Assembly: GCF_009857475.1 (NCBI RefSeq)
Contig: NZ_WWCJ01000003.1
Location: 203,833-267,832, forward strand
Direction of reading: 5' to 3'
Origin: Pseudoduganella guangdongensis
GTDB taxonomy: Bacteria > Pseudomonadota > Gammaproteobacteria > Burkholderiales > Burkholderiaceae_D
Length of the DNA: 64,000 bases
Under the pieces are notes generated by a model. That model worked only from the letters and a program-made list of their open reading frames with translations. It did no database searches and was not told where the DNA came from. Positions 6,178-16,296 of this stretch are shown here, piece by piece. The translations under genes and the position numbers were made by a program. Numbering within the stretch: the first letter of the stretch is position 1; every line of letters begins with the position of its first letter.

Positions 6178-8955
6178 TTACTTGAAGGTGTAGTTTGCCG
6201 ATACGTATACGAAGCGGCCGCGTGGGTCGTACTGGTTGATGTCGTAGCCGTTCTGGAACTGGTTCGACACTGGTACGAAGATCGCAGGTTCTTTGTTGAA
6301 CAGGTTACGCACGCCGGCGTTCAGGGTCAGCGCCTTCCAGGCCTTCCAGTTCACGTTCAGGTCGTACAGAGCGTAGGACGGGATGAAGGTGCGGCTGCCT
6401 TCGGTGTCATTGCCAGCTTGGTAACGCTTGGTGAAGTTCTGGGTCAGGGTGACAGCCCATGGGCCTTGGCTCCAGGTGGTCGACAGAGCGTGCTTCCAGC
6501 GCAGTACCACGCCGCCGTTGTCGGCGCCCAGCACTGGGTTGCCGTCTGCGTCAACCAGGGTACCTACCTTGTGCGACAGAGTGCCGCCTGGGCTGGTCTG
6601 GTCATACTTGTCCATGTAGGTGCCGTTCATCGCTACGTCGAAGCGGCCGACGGAGGTGTTCTGGCGGTACTGGGCGAAGATGTCCATACCCTTGACATCG
6701 GCATTGCCGGTGTTGGCCAGGGTGGTGACGATGCGGTCGATGTCGTTGCCGGACAGGGTAACCAGGTTTTTATACGCTGGGTCGCCGGAGCGGAACTTGG
6801 AAACCACTTCCTGTGCCGACGGGGTGGCCAGGATGTTGGTGACCTTGACGTGGAACCAGTCGATGCCGACGGTCAGCGCGCTGAACGGCGACAGCACCAG
6901 GCCAACGGACTGCTGGCGCGATTTCTCTGGCTTCAGGCCTGGGTTACCGCCGGACAGCGCGTTAACCTGCAGGTCGGTCTGGCCGGTTGCCGGATCGTCG
7001 AAGGATGCCGAGGTGCCCAGGCTCTGTGGGGTCCACAGGTCGGTCAGGGTCGGTGCGCGGAAGCCGGAGCCGGCCGAAGCGCGTACCAGCACGGACTTCA
7101 CAGGCTGCCAACGAACGGTGGCCTTGTAGTTGGTGCTGTTGCCGACGTCATTGTAGTCGTCGTAACGGACAGCTGCGCCCACGTCCAGGTTCGACAGGAT
7201 CGGGAAGTTGGTTTCACCGAACAGGGACTTGATCTTGCGGGAACGGTCCACTGGCGGCACGCTGCCACCCAGGCCGGCGATGTCACCGGTTTCCAGTGCT
7301 GGGCTTGGGGTGGTTTTGTACTTCTCGTCGCGGTACTGGCCGCCGACTGCGTACTGGCCGGTGATGCCGGCGAACTGTGGCAGGTCGCCGGTGACTTTGG
7401 CGTCGAGCAGGGTCGATTCCGACTTCGCGTTCAGGGTGTCGCCAGCGTACTTGGCCTCTTGCAGCTTGGTTGCCAGGGCGCCGGTCTGTACCGCGCCTGG
7501 TGCCCATGGGTTCCAGTTGTTGGCCGGGTCGTTGATGATCTTGGCGTACTTCACTTGCGAGAAGTAACCGTCAGGTACCGAACCGTGCAGCTTGGAGGTG
7601 TTTTTGGTCAGGGCGACTTCGTAGTCCTGGCCGGCGACGGTGCCTTTGGCGCCGACAACAAAGCGCGACTGCTTGGCTTCGTCCAGGCTGGTACGTGGGC
7701 CGAAGTCAAACACGCGGCTGGTGATGGCCAGTGGCTGGCCGATCAGGGCGGCAGCAGCGCCACCCAGGCTCTGCAGGTAAGGCACGGCGATCGACTGGTA
7801 CGCTGGGTTGCTTGGGAACAGCAGCAGTGCTGGCTGTACGCCTTGCTTGGCGAACTCACCGTCGGTTTCCAGGAAGGAGCGACGCAGCGGCGAACCCTGG
7901 AAGCGCTGGGTCACATTGCTTTCCGAGTACAGCACGTCGGCGAACAACTGGTGGTCTTCGTTCAGTTTCAGAGCGAAGTTACCGGTCAGGTTTTTCAGTT
8001 CACGCTTAGGGATCAGGCCGACGAACGGGGCACTGTCGAACGTGCAATACGGCGCGTTCTTGGTGGTGTTGGTCGGGTTCTTGAACATATTGATGTCGGC
8101 GCACTTGCCGGACGCGGCCAGCGGGTTGCCGTAGCCGGTGCCCGGGCTGTTGCCGAAGCCAGGGATACGCTCGTTCGGGTATGGCTTGCTCAGGTCGATA
8201 CCGCCTTCGATGTTGCCGTGGCCGGTTGCACCGTTGACGAAGTATGGTGGGCGCACGCCGCTCTTGGCGAAATCGCGCTCGGAACCGTACAGGGCTTTCT
8301 CGTTTTCGACGGATGCGGAAATCACAGCCGAGAAGTTTTTCTCGGCCAGGTTGCCGAAACCAGCGGTGATGGTGAACTTGTTGTTCTGGCCGCCGCCGTC
8401 TTCGGTTGGGGTGCCGTAACCAGCGCCCACTTCGACGCCTTCGAAGCTCTTGCTCAGGATGAAGTTGACCACGCCGGCAACCGCGTCGGAACCGTACACG
8501 CCGGATGCGCCGTCTTTCAGCACTTCCACGCGCTCGATAGCGGCCAATGGGATCACGTTGACGTTGACGGTGGCGCCGCCACCGCCGGCGAAGGCGGCCA
8601 GGCGACGGCCATTGACCAGCACCAGGGTGCGCTCGGCGCCCAGGCCGCGCAGGGAGACGGAGGACAGGCCGTAGGTCGAGCTGCCGGCGCCGGTCGCGTT
8701 CGAGGTGCCGCCAGCGGACGACAGGGCAGAAACGCTGTTCAACAGTTCCTGGGTGCTGGTTGCGCCGGTGCGGCTAATTTCAGCTTTGCCCAGTACTTGG
8801 ACAGGCAGGGCGGTTTCAGAATCCACGCGCTTCAGCGAGGAGCCGGTAATTTCCACTCGTTGGATTTCCTGCGCGCTTGCCACGGTCATGCCGAGCGCCA
8901 GGCCACCAGCGCAGATCACACGGACCGAGCGCGACAGGATGGTTTCCTTCAACAT
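6178..8955 (-). CDS. TonB-dependent outer membrane receptor (2 of 4)
   Basis: A 925-residue outer membrane transporter. Signal peptide to about residue 28 (VASAQ), then EIQRVEITGSSLKRV. The plug shows GLGAERTLVLVNGRRLAAF and EVLKDGASGVYGSDAVAGVVNFIL; the barrel has the FRAPTLTDLW and NPGLKPEKS segments shared by the family. It closes with ANYTFK, one residue beyond the usual terminal aromatic. The start ATG follows GGGAG at ten bases. It resembles receptor 1 along its length, including the segment around the PALL-PSNP stretch, so the two probably arose by duplication. Ligand unknown. Confidence 0.92.
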   Translation of the reverse strand: MLKETILSRSVRVICAGGLALGMTVASAQEIQRVEITGSSLKRVDSETALPVQVLGKAEISRTGATSTQELLNSVSALSSAGGTSNATGAGSSTYGLSSVSLRGLGAERTLVLVNGRRLAAFAGGGGATVNVNVIPLAAIERVEVLKDGASGVYGSDAVAGVVNFILSKSFEGVEVGAGYGTPTEDGGGQNNKFTITAGFGNLAEKNFSAVISASVENEKALYGSERDFAKSGVRPPYFVNGATGHGNIEGGIDLSKPYPNERIPGFGNSPGTGYGNPLAASGKCADINMFKNPTNTTKNAPYCTFDSAPFVGLIPKRELKNLTGNFALKLNEDHQLFADVLYSESNVTQRFQGSPLRRSFLETDGEFAKQGVQPALLLFPSNPAYQSIAVPYLQSLGGAAAALIGQPLAITSRVFDFGPRTSLDEAKQSRFVVGAKGTVAGQDYEVALTKNTSKLHGSVPDGYFSQVKYAKIINDPANNWNPWAPGAVQTGALATKLQEAKYAGDTLNAKSESTLLDAKVTGDLPQFAGITGQYAVGGQYRDEKYKTTPSPALETGDIAGLGGSVPPVDRSRKIKSLFGETNFPILSNLDVGAAVRYDDYNDVGNSTNYKATVRWQPVKSVLVRASAGSGFRAPTLTDLWTPQSLGTSASFDDPATGQTDLQVNALSGGNPGLKPEKSRQQSVGLVLSPFSALTVGIDWFHVKVTNILATPSAQEVVSKFRSGDPAYKNLVTLSGNDIDRIVTTLANTGNADVKGMDIFAQYRQNTSVGRFDVAMNGTYMDKYDQTSPGGTLSHKVGTLVDADGNPVLGADNGGVVLRWKHALSTTWSQGPWAVTLTQNFTKRYQAGNDTEGSRTFIPSYALYDLNVNWKAWKALTLNAGVRNLFNKEPAIFVPVSNQFQNGYDINQYDPRGRFVYVSANYTFK

Positions 8956-9371
8956 ATCTTTGTTACTCCCAAGAATTACACTGCAGTTTAAGGCCCGGTA
9001 GGGGACCGTCTTTTTTATCTGGCGAATTTAGTTCATTTGTGATGACCAGATTTCGCCCGCGTTCATCAAAGCATCGGTATATGAAGAGTGTCAACCATTA
9101 ACTGGCTGCCAACGGCTGCCAACCGCTTCGCTCCAGGCGCTCAGGCATGCGCACTTGATTGGTGTTTTGGCGGTGAATTAATTGGAGATGGACGACGTAG
9201 GAGTAGTGTTGAAGGGAAAATGCATAAATGACACTTTCATAAATGCAGCATCTTGCCCGCGAATGAAGTGTGATAATTTCACCACACAATTGCCGCCATT
9301 CAAGTGGCAAAAGAAATCCCCGCCAGCATTGCTGGCGGGGACCGGGCCCGGTTCGGGCAGGGGCAGTGCGC
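8956..9371. other. 416-base intergenic region between receptors 2 and 3
   Basis: No gene is supported. It contains the terminator of receptor 3 (9318-9340) and must carry the minus-strand promoter of receptor 2. No regulator box stands out. Confidence 0.5.
9318..9340 (-). terminator. Terminator of TonB receptor 3
   Basis: Ten perfect pairs (CCCCGCCAGC with GCTGGCGGGG) and a three-base loop, followed on the minus strand by ATTTCTTTT. Confidence 0.85.
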
Positions 9372-12188
9372 TTAGAACTTGTAGGATGCGCTCAGGTAGA
9401 ACTGGCGCCCCAGGGCCGACGAGTAGGACGGGTTGTAGCCCACCTGGTGCGAACCGGTGTTACGCAGGGTGAACGGCGGGTCGCGGTCGAACAGGTTGGT
9501 GATGCCGCCGGTGATTTCCAGCTGTGCCGACGCGCGGTAGGCGGTCTGGAAGTCAAAGGTGGTGTAGCTTGGCACCTGCAGGGTAACGCCGAAGCACTCG
9601 CCCGGCTGGCCGGCCACGATCACCGAGCAGTCGTCCGCCGACTGTTCCTTGTCGGTGTAACCGTTGCGGTAAGCGGCGATCAGGGTGTGGGTCCACTTGT
9701 CCTTCTCGAAGCTGGTGGTGGCGCGCACCACGTGGCGGAAGCTGACCTTGTCGTTCGAACCGTAGCGGTTCAGGCTGGTCTCCCACTGGTCGTCGGTACC
9801 CGGGGTGGTGTAACGCGAACGCATCAGGTAGGTACCGGCCAGGCGGCTGGTCAGCTTGCCGCCGTACAGCTTGTCCTTGAAGGTCAGGTCGTAGTCGATA
9901 CCGCGGTTTTCCACCTTGCCGATATTGATCGGCAGCAGTTTGATCGCCAGCACGTCCTTGCCGGTCGAGCTGATGTGCTTGGTGGTGAACAGGTCGGCGT
10001 ACTTGGCCGGGTTGTCGAAGATCAGGCCTTCGGAGACGGCGGTCACCTGGTCGCGGATTTCCACATTCCACAGGTCGAAGGACATCGACAGCTTGCTGGT
10101 CGGCTCAAAGACGGTGCCCAGGCTCCATTGCTTGGATTTCTCCGGCTTCAGGTTCGGGTTGCCGCCCTGGAAGGCTTCGAACTGCTGGCGGCCCACGCCG
10201 TTGCAGTAGGAGGCCAGCGGGTGGCCCGACATGGCGCCGGTCAGCGGGCACTGGTAGTTACCGCCAGTGACGCCCCAGTCTTCCAGCGGGCCGGCGATTT
10301 CCTGCATCGAGGCGGCGCGGAAGCCGGTGCCGGCGGCAGCGCGGAACAGCAGGTTCTTGGCGGCGGCGTACTTGGCGCTCAGTTTCCAGGTGGCGGCGTT
10401 TTCCTTGCTGCCGACCTTCTTGCCGGTCAGGTTGTTGTCGATCGCGCCGATCTGGTCGTAGCGCGCGGAGCCGGTCACTTCCAGTTCCTTGGTCACTGGC
10501 AGGTTCAGCTCGGTGTACGCGCCGAAGTTGTCGCGTTCGTAGCCGCTGTCCACTTGCGGATTGTCGAACAGGATCTGGGCGTTTTTCGCCACGTCAGCCT
10601 GGTTGACCTTGTAGGCGGTGTTGCGGAAGTCCGCGCCCACGCCGATTTGCGCGGCGCCGCCAGGCAGCTTGAACACTTCGCGCGAGGCACGCGCGTCCCA
10701 GCCCTTCATTTCCACGGTCTGGGTGTTGTAGGTGCCGGAGAAGCCGGTGCCCAGCAGGGTGTCGCGCATGGCTTGCGGCATTTCGCCCAGGCCGTAGGCG
10801 AACGGGTCGATGGTGCCGGCGTCGATTGCAGCCTGGAACTTGTCCGCCAGCGGGAAGCCGCCCACGTACTTCTGGGTCTGCTTGTTCTTGGAATAGGTCA
10901 GGGCCGAGTTCACTTCCCAGCCGGCGACAGGGCCTTCCACGCCTGCCACCAGGTGGGTGGCCTTGGTGCCGTAGTCATAGGTGCGGTTGCCCATTTCGTA
11001 CAGGCGGTACTTGGCCACGACGGAGGTGACGCCGGCGTCCTGCTCGGCGCTCAGGTGTGGTTTGATGTGCTTGTTGTACAGCGCGGAACCCTTGGCGATC
11101 GAGAAGTCGGCCGGGTAAGGGGCGATCGAGGCGACGATCTTCGCTTCGGTGTAGGCCAGGTCGTAGAAGCCTTGCAGGCCGGTCTGGCCCAGCTTCAGCT
11201 TACCGGAGGAGAACAGGCCGTTGCGCTCCGATTTCGGGTTGATCTCGATGGTCGAGGCGTTGTCGAAGTAGCAGTTGCCGTCGCCGTAGAAGTCGGCGTT
11301 GAACGGGGCGCACTTGCCGCCGTGGGCCAGCGCGTACGGATTCAGGTTGAGGGTTTTTTCAACCGGCTTGCCGGTGGCCGGGTCGACGGTCTCGTAGCTG
11401 ACGCCGGCATTGGCTGGCAGCGCGCGCGGCGAACCGTTGATGAATTGCAGCGCCTTGCCGGTGGCCGGGTCGTTGAAGTTGATGATGCCGCTCTTGGCGA
11501 AGTCGCGCTGCGACGCTTTCAGCTGCTTCTGCTCGTCGTGGCTGACGGAGAAGAACATGCTGTAGCCGTCCTCGTCGATGTCGCCGAAGCCTTTGCTCAG
11601 GGAGACCGAGTTGCTGGCGCCGCCGCTCGCCTCAGGGCGCGCGTACTTGGCCTTGATTTCCCAGTCGCTGGCGCCTTTTTTCAGGATGAAGTTGACCACG
11701 CCGGCAATCGCGTCCGCGCCGTACAGGGCGGAGGCGCCGTCGGTCAGCACTTCCACGCGCTCGATGGCCGACAGCGGGATCGAGTTCAGGTCGATGGTGG
11801 TGCCGGAGTTGGCCGGCGCGATGCGGCGGCCGTTCAGCAGCACCAGGGTGTAGGCGGCGCCGATGTCGTGGATGGAGGCCGTGGTCACGCCGCCGCCGCC
11901 GCCGCCGACCGAGTCGGCCGCCACGGAGAAGCCCTGCATGGCGGGAATTTGCTGGATGAAGTCGGTGACGGTGGAGACACCGGTCTTCTGGATGTCCTTC
12001 TGGCTAAACGATTGCACTGGCAGCGAGGACTCGGCGGCGATGCGCTTGATGCTCGAACCAGTGATTTCCACGCGCTGCATTGGTGCTTCCGGGGCCGCAT
12101 TCTGGGCGAAGGCGTTGATGCTGCTGAGTGCCAGGCTACCGGCACACATCACGCGCAGCGAGCGAGACAGGGCTTTCTCAATCATCAT
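9372..12188 (-). CDS. TonB-dependent outer membrane receptor (3 of 4)
   Basis: About 938 residues, counted from the MMIEKALSRS start at 12188; the ribosome site before it is weak, and an upstream Met at 12203 is an alternative. Signal peptide to AFAQ near residue 29, then QRVEITGSSIKRI. The plug carries LVLLNGRRIAP, RVEVLTDGASALYGADAIAG and VNFILKKG. The barrel ends in LSASYKF. The family fold is the same as in receptors 1 and 2 but the barrel is clearly more diverged, with a glycine run (GGGGGG) near the plug. The substrate is unknown; four such genes in a row suggest related but not identical ligands. Confidence 0.9.
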   Translation of the reverse strand: MMIEKALSRSLRVMCAGSLALSSINAFAQNAAPEAPMQRVEITGSSIKRIAAESSLPVQSFSQKDIQKTGVSTVTDFIQQIPAMQGFSVAADSVGGGGGGVTTASIHDIGAAYTLVLLNGRRIAPANSGTTIDLNSIPLSAIERVEVLTDGASALYGADAIAGVVNFILKKGASDWEIKAKYARPEASGGASNSVSLSKGFGDIDEDGYSMFFSVSHDEQKQLKASQRDFAKSGIINFNDPATGKALQFINGSPRALPANAGVSYETVDPATGKPVEKTLNLNPYALAHGGKCAPFNADFYGDGNCYFDNASTIEINPKSERNGLFSSGKLKLGQTGLQGFYDLAYTEAKIVASIAPYPADFSIAKGSALYNKHIKPHLSAEQDAGVTSVVAKYRLYEMGNRTYDYGTKATHLVAGVEGPVAGWEVNSALTYSKNKQTQKYVGGFPLADKFQAAIDAGTIDPFAYGLGEMPQAMRDTLLGTGFSGTYNTQTVEMKGWDARASREVFKLPGGAAQIGVGADFRNTAYKVNQADVAKNAQILFDNPQVDSGYERDNFGAYTELNLPVTKELEVTGSARYDQIGAIDNNLTGKKVGSKENAATWKLSAKYAAAKNLLFRAAAGTGFRAASMQEIAGPLEDWGVTGGNYQCPLTGAMSGHPLASYCNGVGRQQFEAFQGGNPNLKPEKSKQWSLGTVFEPTSKLSMSFDLWNVEIRDQVTAVSEGLIFDNPAKYADLFTTKHISSTGKDVLAIKLLPINIGKVENRGIDYDLTFKDKLYGGKLTSRLAGTYLMRSRYTTPGTDDQWETSLNRYGSNDKVSFRHVVRATTSFEKDKWTHTLIAAYRNGYTDKEQSADDCSVIVAGQPGECFGVTLQVPSYTTFDFQTAYRASAQLEITGGITNLFDRDPPFTLRNTGSHQVGYNPSYSSALGRQFYLSASYKF

Positions 12189-12294
12189 TGCTGAAAATCT
12201 CATTACTAAATTAATGGGACGTGTATCAAACCATCGATGAGCTTTCAAATCAATACGAACTTGCTAAGTTGAAACAAACCGAAACAATAAAAAA

Positions 12295-12324
12295 GCAAAA
12301 ACGGCACCGAAGTGCCGTTTTTGC
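12295..12324 (-). terminator. Terminator of TonB receptor 4
   Basis: Thirteen perfect pairs (GCAAAAACGGCAC with GTGCCGTTTTTGC) around CGAA; A and T runs on both sides make it able to work on either strand. Confidence 0.85.
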
Positions 12325-12344
12325 CAGAACCCCAGGTTATAGGG

Positions 12345-15131
12345 TTAGAAGAATTTGTACTGGGCGCCCACTTTGAAGTAGCGGCCAATCGCGCCCGTGG
12401 CATCCATCGGGTTGTAGCTCAGGCCGCCATAAGTCAGCGGATCGAGCGGTGCGATCTTGTCGGTCACGTTATTGATGGAGGCAAACAGGGTCAGCTGTTT
12501 GTTCCAGCCATAGCGGGCCGACAGGTCCATGGTGGTGAACGAGGCCACCTTGCAGTTGCCCGGTGCGCCATTGCCGTTGGCCAGGGTCGAGGCGCACAGG
12601 CCGCCTGCGAAGTAGGTGTTGGCCATGCTGTCGCGGTAGTTGACGTTACCGGTCAGGTTCAGGCTGCCGATATCCCACGAAGCGTTGACGGTGCCCTTGT
12701 TCTTCGGCGTGCCGGCGCAGTTCGAGGTGTCGCAGTTGCCGTGGGTGCCGGCGTACTGGTAGACGGTGGTGGCCGACTCGTGACGCTTCCAGGAGTTGGT
12801 GTGGGTCCACATCAGGCCCAGGTTCAGGCGGCCGTAGTCGCCCAGGCGCACGCGCTGCTTGATGTCGAAGTCGATGCCGCTCACTTCGGTGAAGCTGGAG
12901 TTGCGGTAGGGCGCCTGGGTCAGCACCAGGGTGCCCGAGTTCGGAACCACCACGCCGTTTACCACCAGGTTGTTGTCGTTACGGATGGCGGTCGGCAGGG
13001 CCGCCGCTTCGTTATACGGCAGCGGGTTGATCTCGTTGGAGCGCTTGATCTTCCAGGCGTCCACCGCCAGGCTGGTGCCGTCGAACGGATCCCAGACGAT
13101 GCCCAAGGTCGAGCCCTTGGAGGTTTCCGGCTTGAGCGCGGTGCTGCCGACTTTCACGGCCGCCACCGGGATGCCGCAGTCGGTGGACGTGGCGCCGCCG
13201 GCCGCTGGCTTGCCGCCCGGGCAGCGGATCGGGTCGATCACGGTCGAGGTGCCGGTCGATTGCGACAGCGGGCTGCCTTCGGCCGGGCCTGGGGCGCGGA
13301 AGCCTTCGGTGTAGGTGCCGCGCAGCGCGAAGTTCTTGGCCGGGGTCCACTTGAAGCCGGCTTTTGGCGTGGTGGAGTTGAAGTTGTCGTACTTGTCGTA
13401 ACGCACGGCAGCGCTCAGTTCCACCCCTTGCCATACCGGTGCCAGCAACTCGGCGAACACGGCGCTGACCTTGCTGTCGCCAAAGGCGGCCACGTAGGAA
13501 GCGTTGATCGAGCCGTCGCTGGTGCCGGACAGGGATGGGTTGTCGACTTTCTCGCGGCGATGCTCGGCGCCCAGCGCCAGGCCCAGGGCGCCGCCTGGCA
13601 GTTGCATCAGTTCACGCGAAGCATGCGCGTCCAGCACGTTCAGCTGGGTGGTCGAGTCCGACACGGCATTGGTGACCAGGGCCTGATACAGGGATGCCGG
13701 GTTCTTCGACGCCTGCGAACCGATGTAGTACGGGAAGTACTTCGAAGTCGGGTCGCCCAGCGCCGCGGTCAGCACCTTCATGTTCAGCATATTGCTGTAG
13801 TCCAGGTGCAGCTTGGATTTGGAGTGGGTGAAGCCGGCGTCGTATTCCCAGCCGGCGACCGAGCCCTTGATGCCGGCCACGTAGCGCTGGAATTCATTGT
13901 TGGCGGTACGCACCTGCGGGCCAATGTCGAAGGCGGCGTAGCGCAGGCGGGTCGCCACGCCGTACGGGTTTTGCGGGTGGGTCGCGCCCAGGATCGCCAG
14001 GTTGCCATAGTTGACGTAGCCGAGCGGGTTGGCCGCGTTGGGCGGGAAGGCAACGGTCGGGCTCACGTTCGGCGGGATCATGGTGAACGAGGTGTCGCGC
14101 TTGGAGAAGCCCGCTTCCGCATACACCTGGGTGTCGGCATTCAGCTGCCAGGTGCCGCGCGTGTACAGGTTCATCGACTCGATTTCCGGCTGCATGTCGC
14201 GGAACTGGTCGTGGTGCCACAGGCAGCCGCCCTTGGCGCCGGTCTGGTCCTTGGTGGCGCTCAGCGTTTCGCAGCCCGGCAGGGTCACGTAGTCATTGGT
14301 GGCCGGGTTGCGGATGGCGCCGGCCGGATTGTTGGCGTTGGCATTGTTGTTGCCGGAGATGAAGCCGCCGGCGAACTGGGTGCCGACCGGATAGCCCCAT
14401 GGACGCAGGTCGCCCTGGCCGATGTAGGCGCGCTCTTTGCGGTCGCTGTTTTTCAGGCGGTCCGATTTAAAGAATTCGGCATTGGCGACCCAGTTGTACT
14501 TGTCGTCGTCCAGGTTGCCCTGGCCGTAGGTCAGGGAGGCTTTATGCTGCTTGCCGTCGCTGTAGCGCGAGATGCCGGTATCGCCTTTCAGCTGCAGGCC
14601 TTCGAAGTCCTTGCGCAGGATGATGTTGACCACGCCGGCAATCGCGTCCGCGCCGTAGGTGGAGGAGGCCCCGTCTTTCAGGATCTCGATGCGCTCAACG
14701 ATCTGCATCGGCACGGTGGACAGGTCGGTAAAGCTCTTCTGGCCGTCGTCGGCGCGCGCGAACGGCGCCATGCGGCGGCCATTCAGCAGCACCAGGGTGG
14801 AGGTGGCGCCCAGGCCGCGCAGCGAGATCGCGGTGGAGCCGGCGGCGAAGCCGTTGCCGAAGCCGGTTGGCAGCGAGCCGGCGCCGTCGACGGTCAGGGT
14901 TTGCAGGTATTCGGCAACCGTCGATTTGCCGGACTTCATCAGGTCTTCTTTGCTGATGACCTGGATTGGCGAGGCGGTTTCCTGGGTGGCGCGCTTGATG
15001 CTCGAGCCGGTGATTTCAACACGTTGCAACGGGGCGCTTGCTTCTTGCGCAAAGGCCGGTACAGCAAGGCTGGCCACCATGCCGCCGGCAAACACCAGGC
15101 GCACGGAACGAGCCATGATTTTTTCCATCAT
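12345..15131 (-). CDS. TonB-dependent outer membrane receptor (4 of 4)
   Basis: About 928 residues from MMEKIMARS at 15131, which follows an ideal GGAGAAG site; codons further upstream are not needed. Signal peptide to AFAQ near residue 29, then QRVEITGSSIKRA. Plug motifs GLGATSTLVLLNGRRMAPF and EILKDGASSTYGADAIAGVVNIIL are clear. The end is AQYKFF. Cysteines occur in loop regions (GCETLS, GGCLW, CDTSNC), more than in the sister receptors. It is divergent from the ABC importer that starts 222 bases away, so a shared control region and a shared substrate are possible but not shown. Confidence 0.9.
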   Translation of the reverse strand: MMEKIMARSVRLVFAGGMVASLAVPAFAQEASAPLQRVEITGSSIKRATQETASPIQVISKEDLMKSGKSTVAEYLQTLTVDGAGSLPTGFGNGFAAGSTAISLRGLGATSTLVLLNGRRMAPFARADDGQKSFTDLSTVPMQIVERIEILKDGASSTYGADAIAGVVNIILRKDFEGLQLKGDTGISRYSDGKQHKASLTYGQGNLDDDKYNWVANAEFFKSDRLKNSDRKERAYIGQGDLRPWGYPVGTQFAGGFISGNNNANANNPAGAIRNPATNDYVTLPGCETLSATKDQTGAKGGCLWHHDQFRDMQPEIESMNLYTRGTWQLNADTQVYAEAGFSKRDTSFTMIPPNVSPTVAFPPNAANPLGYVNYGNLAILGATHPQNPYGVATRLRYAAFDIGPQVRTANNEFQRYVAGIKGSVAGWEYDAGFTHSKSKLHLDYSNMLNMKVLTAALGDPTSKYFPYYIGSQASKNPASLYQALVTNAVSDSTTQLNVLDAHASRELMQLPGGALGLALGAEHRREKVDNPSLSGTSDGSINASYVAAFGDSKVSAVFAELLAPVWQGVELSAAVRYDKYDNFNSTTPKAGFKWTPAKNFALRGTYTEGFRAPGPAEGSPLSQSTGTSTVIDPIRCPGGKPAAGGATSTDCGIPVAAVKVGSTALKPETSKGSTLGIVWDPFDGTSLAVDAWKIKRSNEINPLPYNEAAALPTAIRNDNNLVVNGVVVPNSGTLVLTQAPYRNSSFTEVSGIDFDIKQRVRLGDYGRLNLGLMWTHTNSWKRHESATTVYQYAGTHGNCDTSNCAGTPKNKGTVNASWDIGSLNLTGNVNYRDSMANTYFAGGLCASTLANGNGAPGNCKVASFTTMDLSARYGWNKQLTLFASINNVTDKIAPLDPLTYGGLSYNPMDATGAIGRYFKVGAQYKFF

Positions 15132-15352
15132 GTTTCTTCTCCAAATTAGTACCAAGAACGAGCGACAGCTTTTGACTACTGCTTCAGTGCTCCCTTTGGA
15201 GAAACCATTTCCTTATAGTTTCTTCCGAAAAACATGAGATCATTTCGGCTAAGATTGCGTCAAATGAAAACTAGATGACGATACAATTTTCGGACGATCC
15301 GTCTCATTTGCGAAACATCGATAAGTGAATCACCTATGAAAATTTACAACGC
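15132..15352. other. Divergent control region between receptor 4 and the ABC importer
   Basis: 221 A+T-rich bases that must hold promoters for both directions. I see no confident -35/-10 pair. A ten-codon frame, ATG at 15336, overlaps the permease ATG at 15353 in another frame; it may be chance or may affect translation of the permease, which has no clear ribosome site of its own. Confidence 0.4.
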
Positions 15353-16288
15353 ATGTTTGCCTACTTAATACGCCGCGCGTGGCAGATGCTGCCGACGCTG
15401 CTGGGCGTGGTGCTGCTGGTATTTGTGCTCTTTAATTGGGTGGGCGGCGATCCGGCGTACCTGCTGGCGGGCAAGATGTCGGATGCGGCCAGCATCGAGA
15501 ACATCCGGCGCCAGTTGGGTGTCGACCAGCCCTGGCATGTGCAGTTGTGGATTTTTGTGAAGCAGGTGGCGACCTTCGATTTCGGCCAGAGCTGGGTCAC
15601 CGGCGAGGCGGTATCCGACATCATCGCCACGCGGCTCGGGCCTTCGCTCACGGTGCTGCTGCCGTTGACCGTGCTGGAGACGGTGCTCGGCATTGCGCTG
15701 GCGCTGGCGGTGGCGTTCCTGCGCGGCTCGCTGACTGATCGCCTGCTGATGGTGGCGTGCACGGTGGGCATGTCGGTCTCGATCCTGGTCTACATCATCG
15801 TGTTCCAGTACTGGCTGGCCTACCAGGCCGGCCTGTTCCCGGTGCAGGGTTGGGGCACGGGACTGCTGGAGAATTTGCGCTTTGCCGCGCTGCCGATCCT
15901 GATCGGGCTGGCCGTGTCGCTGGCGCCGACCTTGCGCCTGTACCGCAGCTTTGTGCTGGACGAGGTGGGGCAGGATTATGTGCGCACGGCGCGCGCCAAG
16001 GGACTGTCCGAACGGCGCGTGATGTGGGTGCATGTGCTGCGCAATGCGGCGATTCCCATCATCACGCATGTGATGGCGAGCCTGCCGGCCATGCTGATCG
16101 GGGCCTTCTTGCTGGAGCGCTTTTTCGGCATCCCGGGTATCGGGCGCGAGGTGATCCTGGCGGTGGAGCGCTCGGACTTCCCGGTGATTAAGGCCATTAC
16201 CGTCTATGTCGCCGTGGCGACCATGGTGTTCAATCTGCTGACCGATGTGCTGTACCAGGCTGTCGATCCGCGCGTACAGCTCAAGTAA
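15353..16288 (+). CDS. Peptide-type ABC transporter permease, DppB/OppB family
   Basis: A 311-residue inner membrane permease of a peptide or nickel importer class. The N-terminus MFAYLIRRAWQMLPTLLGV is the family signature. Several membrane helices follow, and the EAA-loop that contacts the ATPase reads DYVRTARAKGLSERRV near residues 205-220. It is first of three genes with 8-base and 1-base gaps, so one operon. The substrate class (di/oligopeptides or similar) comes from family knowledge. No binding protein is adjacent, which is unusual for this family. Confidence 0.9.
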   Translation: MFAYLIRRAWQMLPTLLGVVLLVFVLFNWVGGDPAYLLAGKMSDAASIENIRRQLGVDQPWHVQLWIFVKQVATFDFGQSWVTGEAVSDIIATRLGPSLTVLLPLTVLETVLGIALALAVAFLRGSLTDRLLMVACTVGMSVSILVYIIVFQYWLAYQAGLFPVQGWGTGLLENLRFAALPILIGLAVSLAPTLRLYRSFVLDEVGQDYVRTARAKGLSERRVMWVHVLRNAAIPIITHVMASLPAMLIGAFLLERFFGIPGIGREVILAVERSDFPVIKAITVYVAVATMVFNLLTDVLYQAVDPRVQLK

Positions 16289-16296
16289 GGTGGCGC

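Noticed and set aside
6097..15149. Plus-strand open frames of over 900 codons opposite the TonB receptor genes
   Set aside because: They are antisense shadows of receptor codon usage in GC-rich DNA. Their translations lack known domains, signal peptides and ribosome sites, while the minus strand gives complete receptors with signal peptides and terminators.
12242..15181. CRISPR-like or tandem repeat arrays in the receptor region
   Set aside because: Repeated sequence there is due to paralogous coding segments; no regular repeat-spacer pattern exists anywhere in the window.
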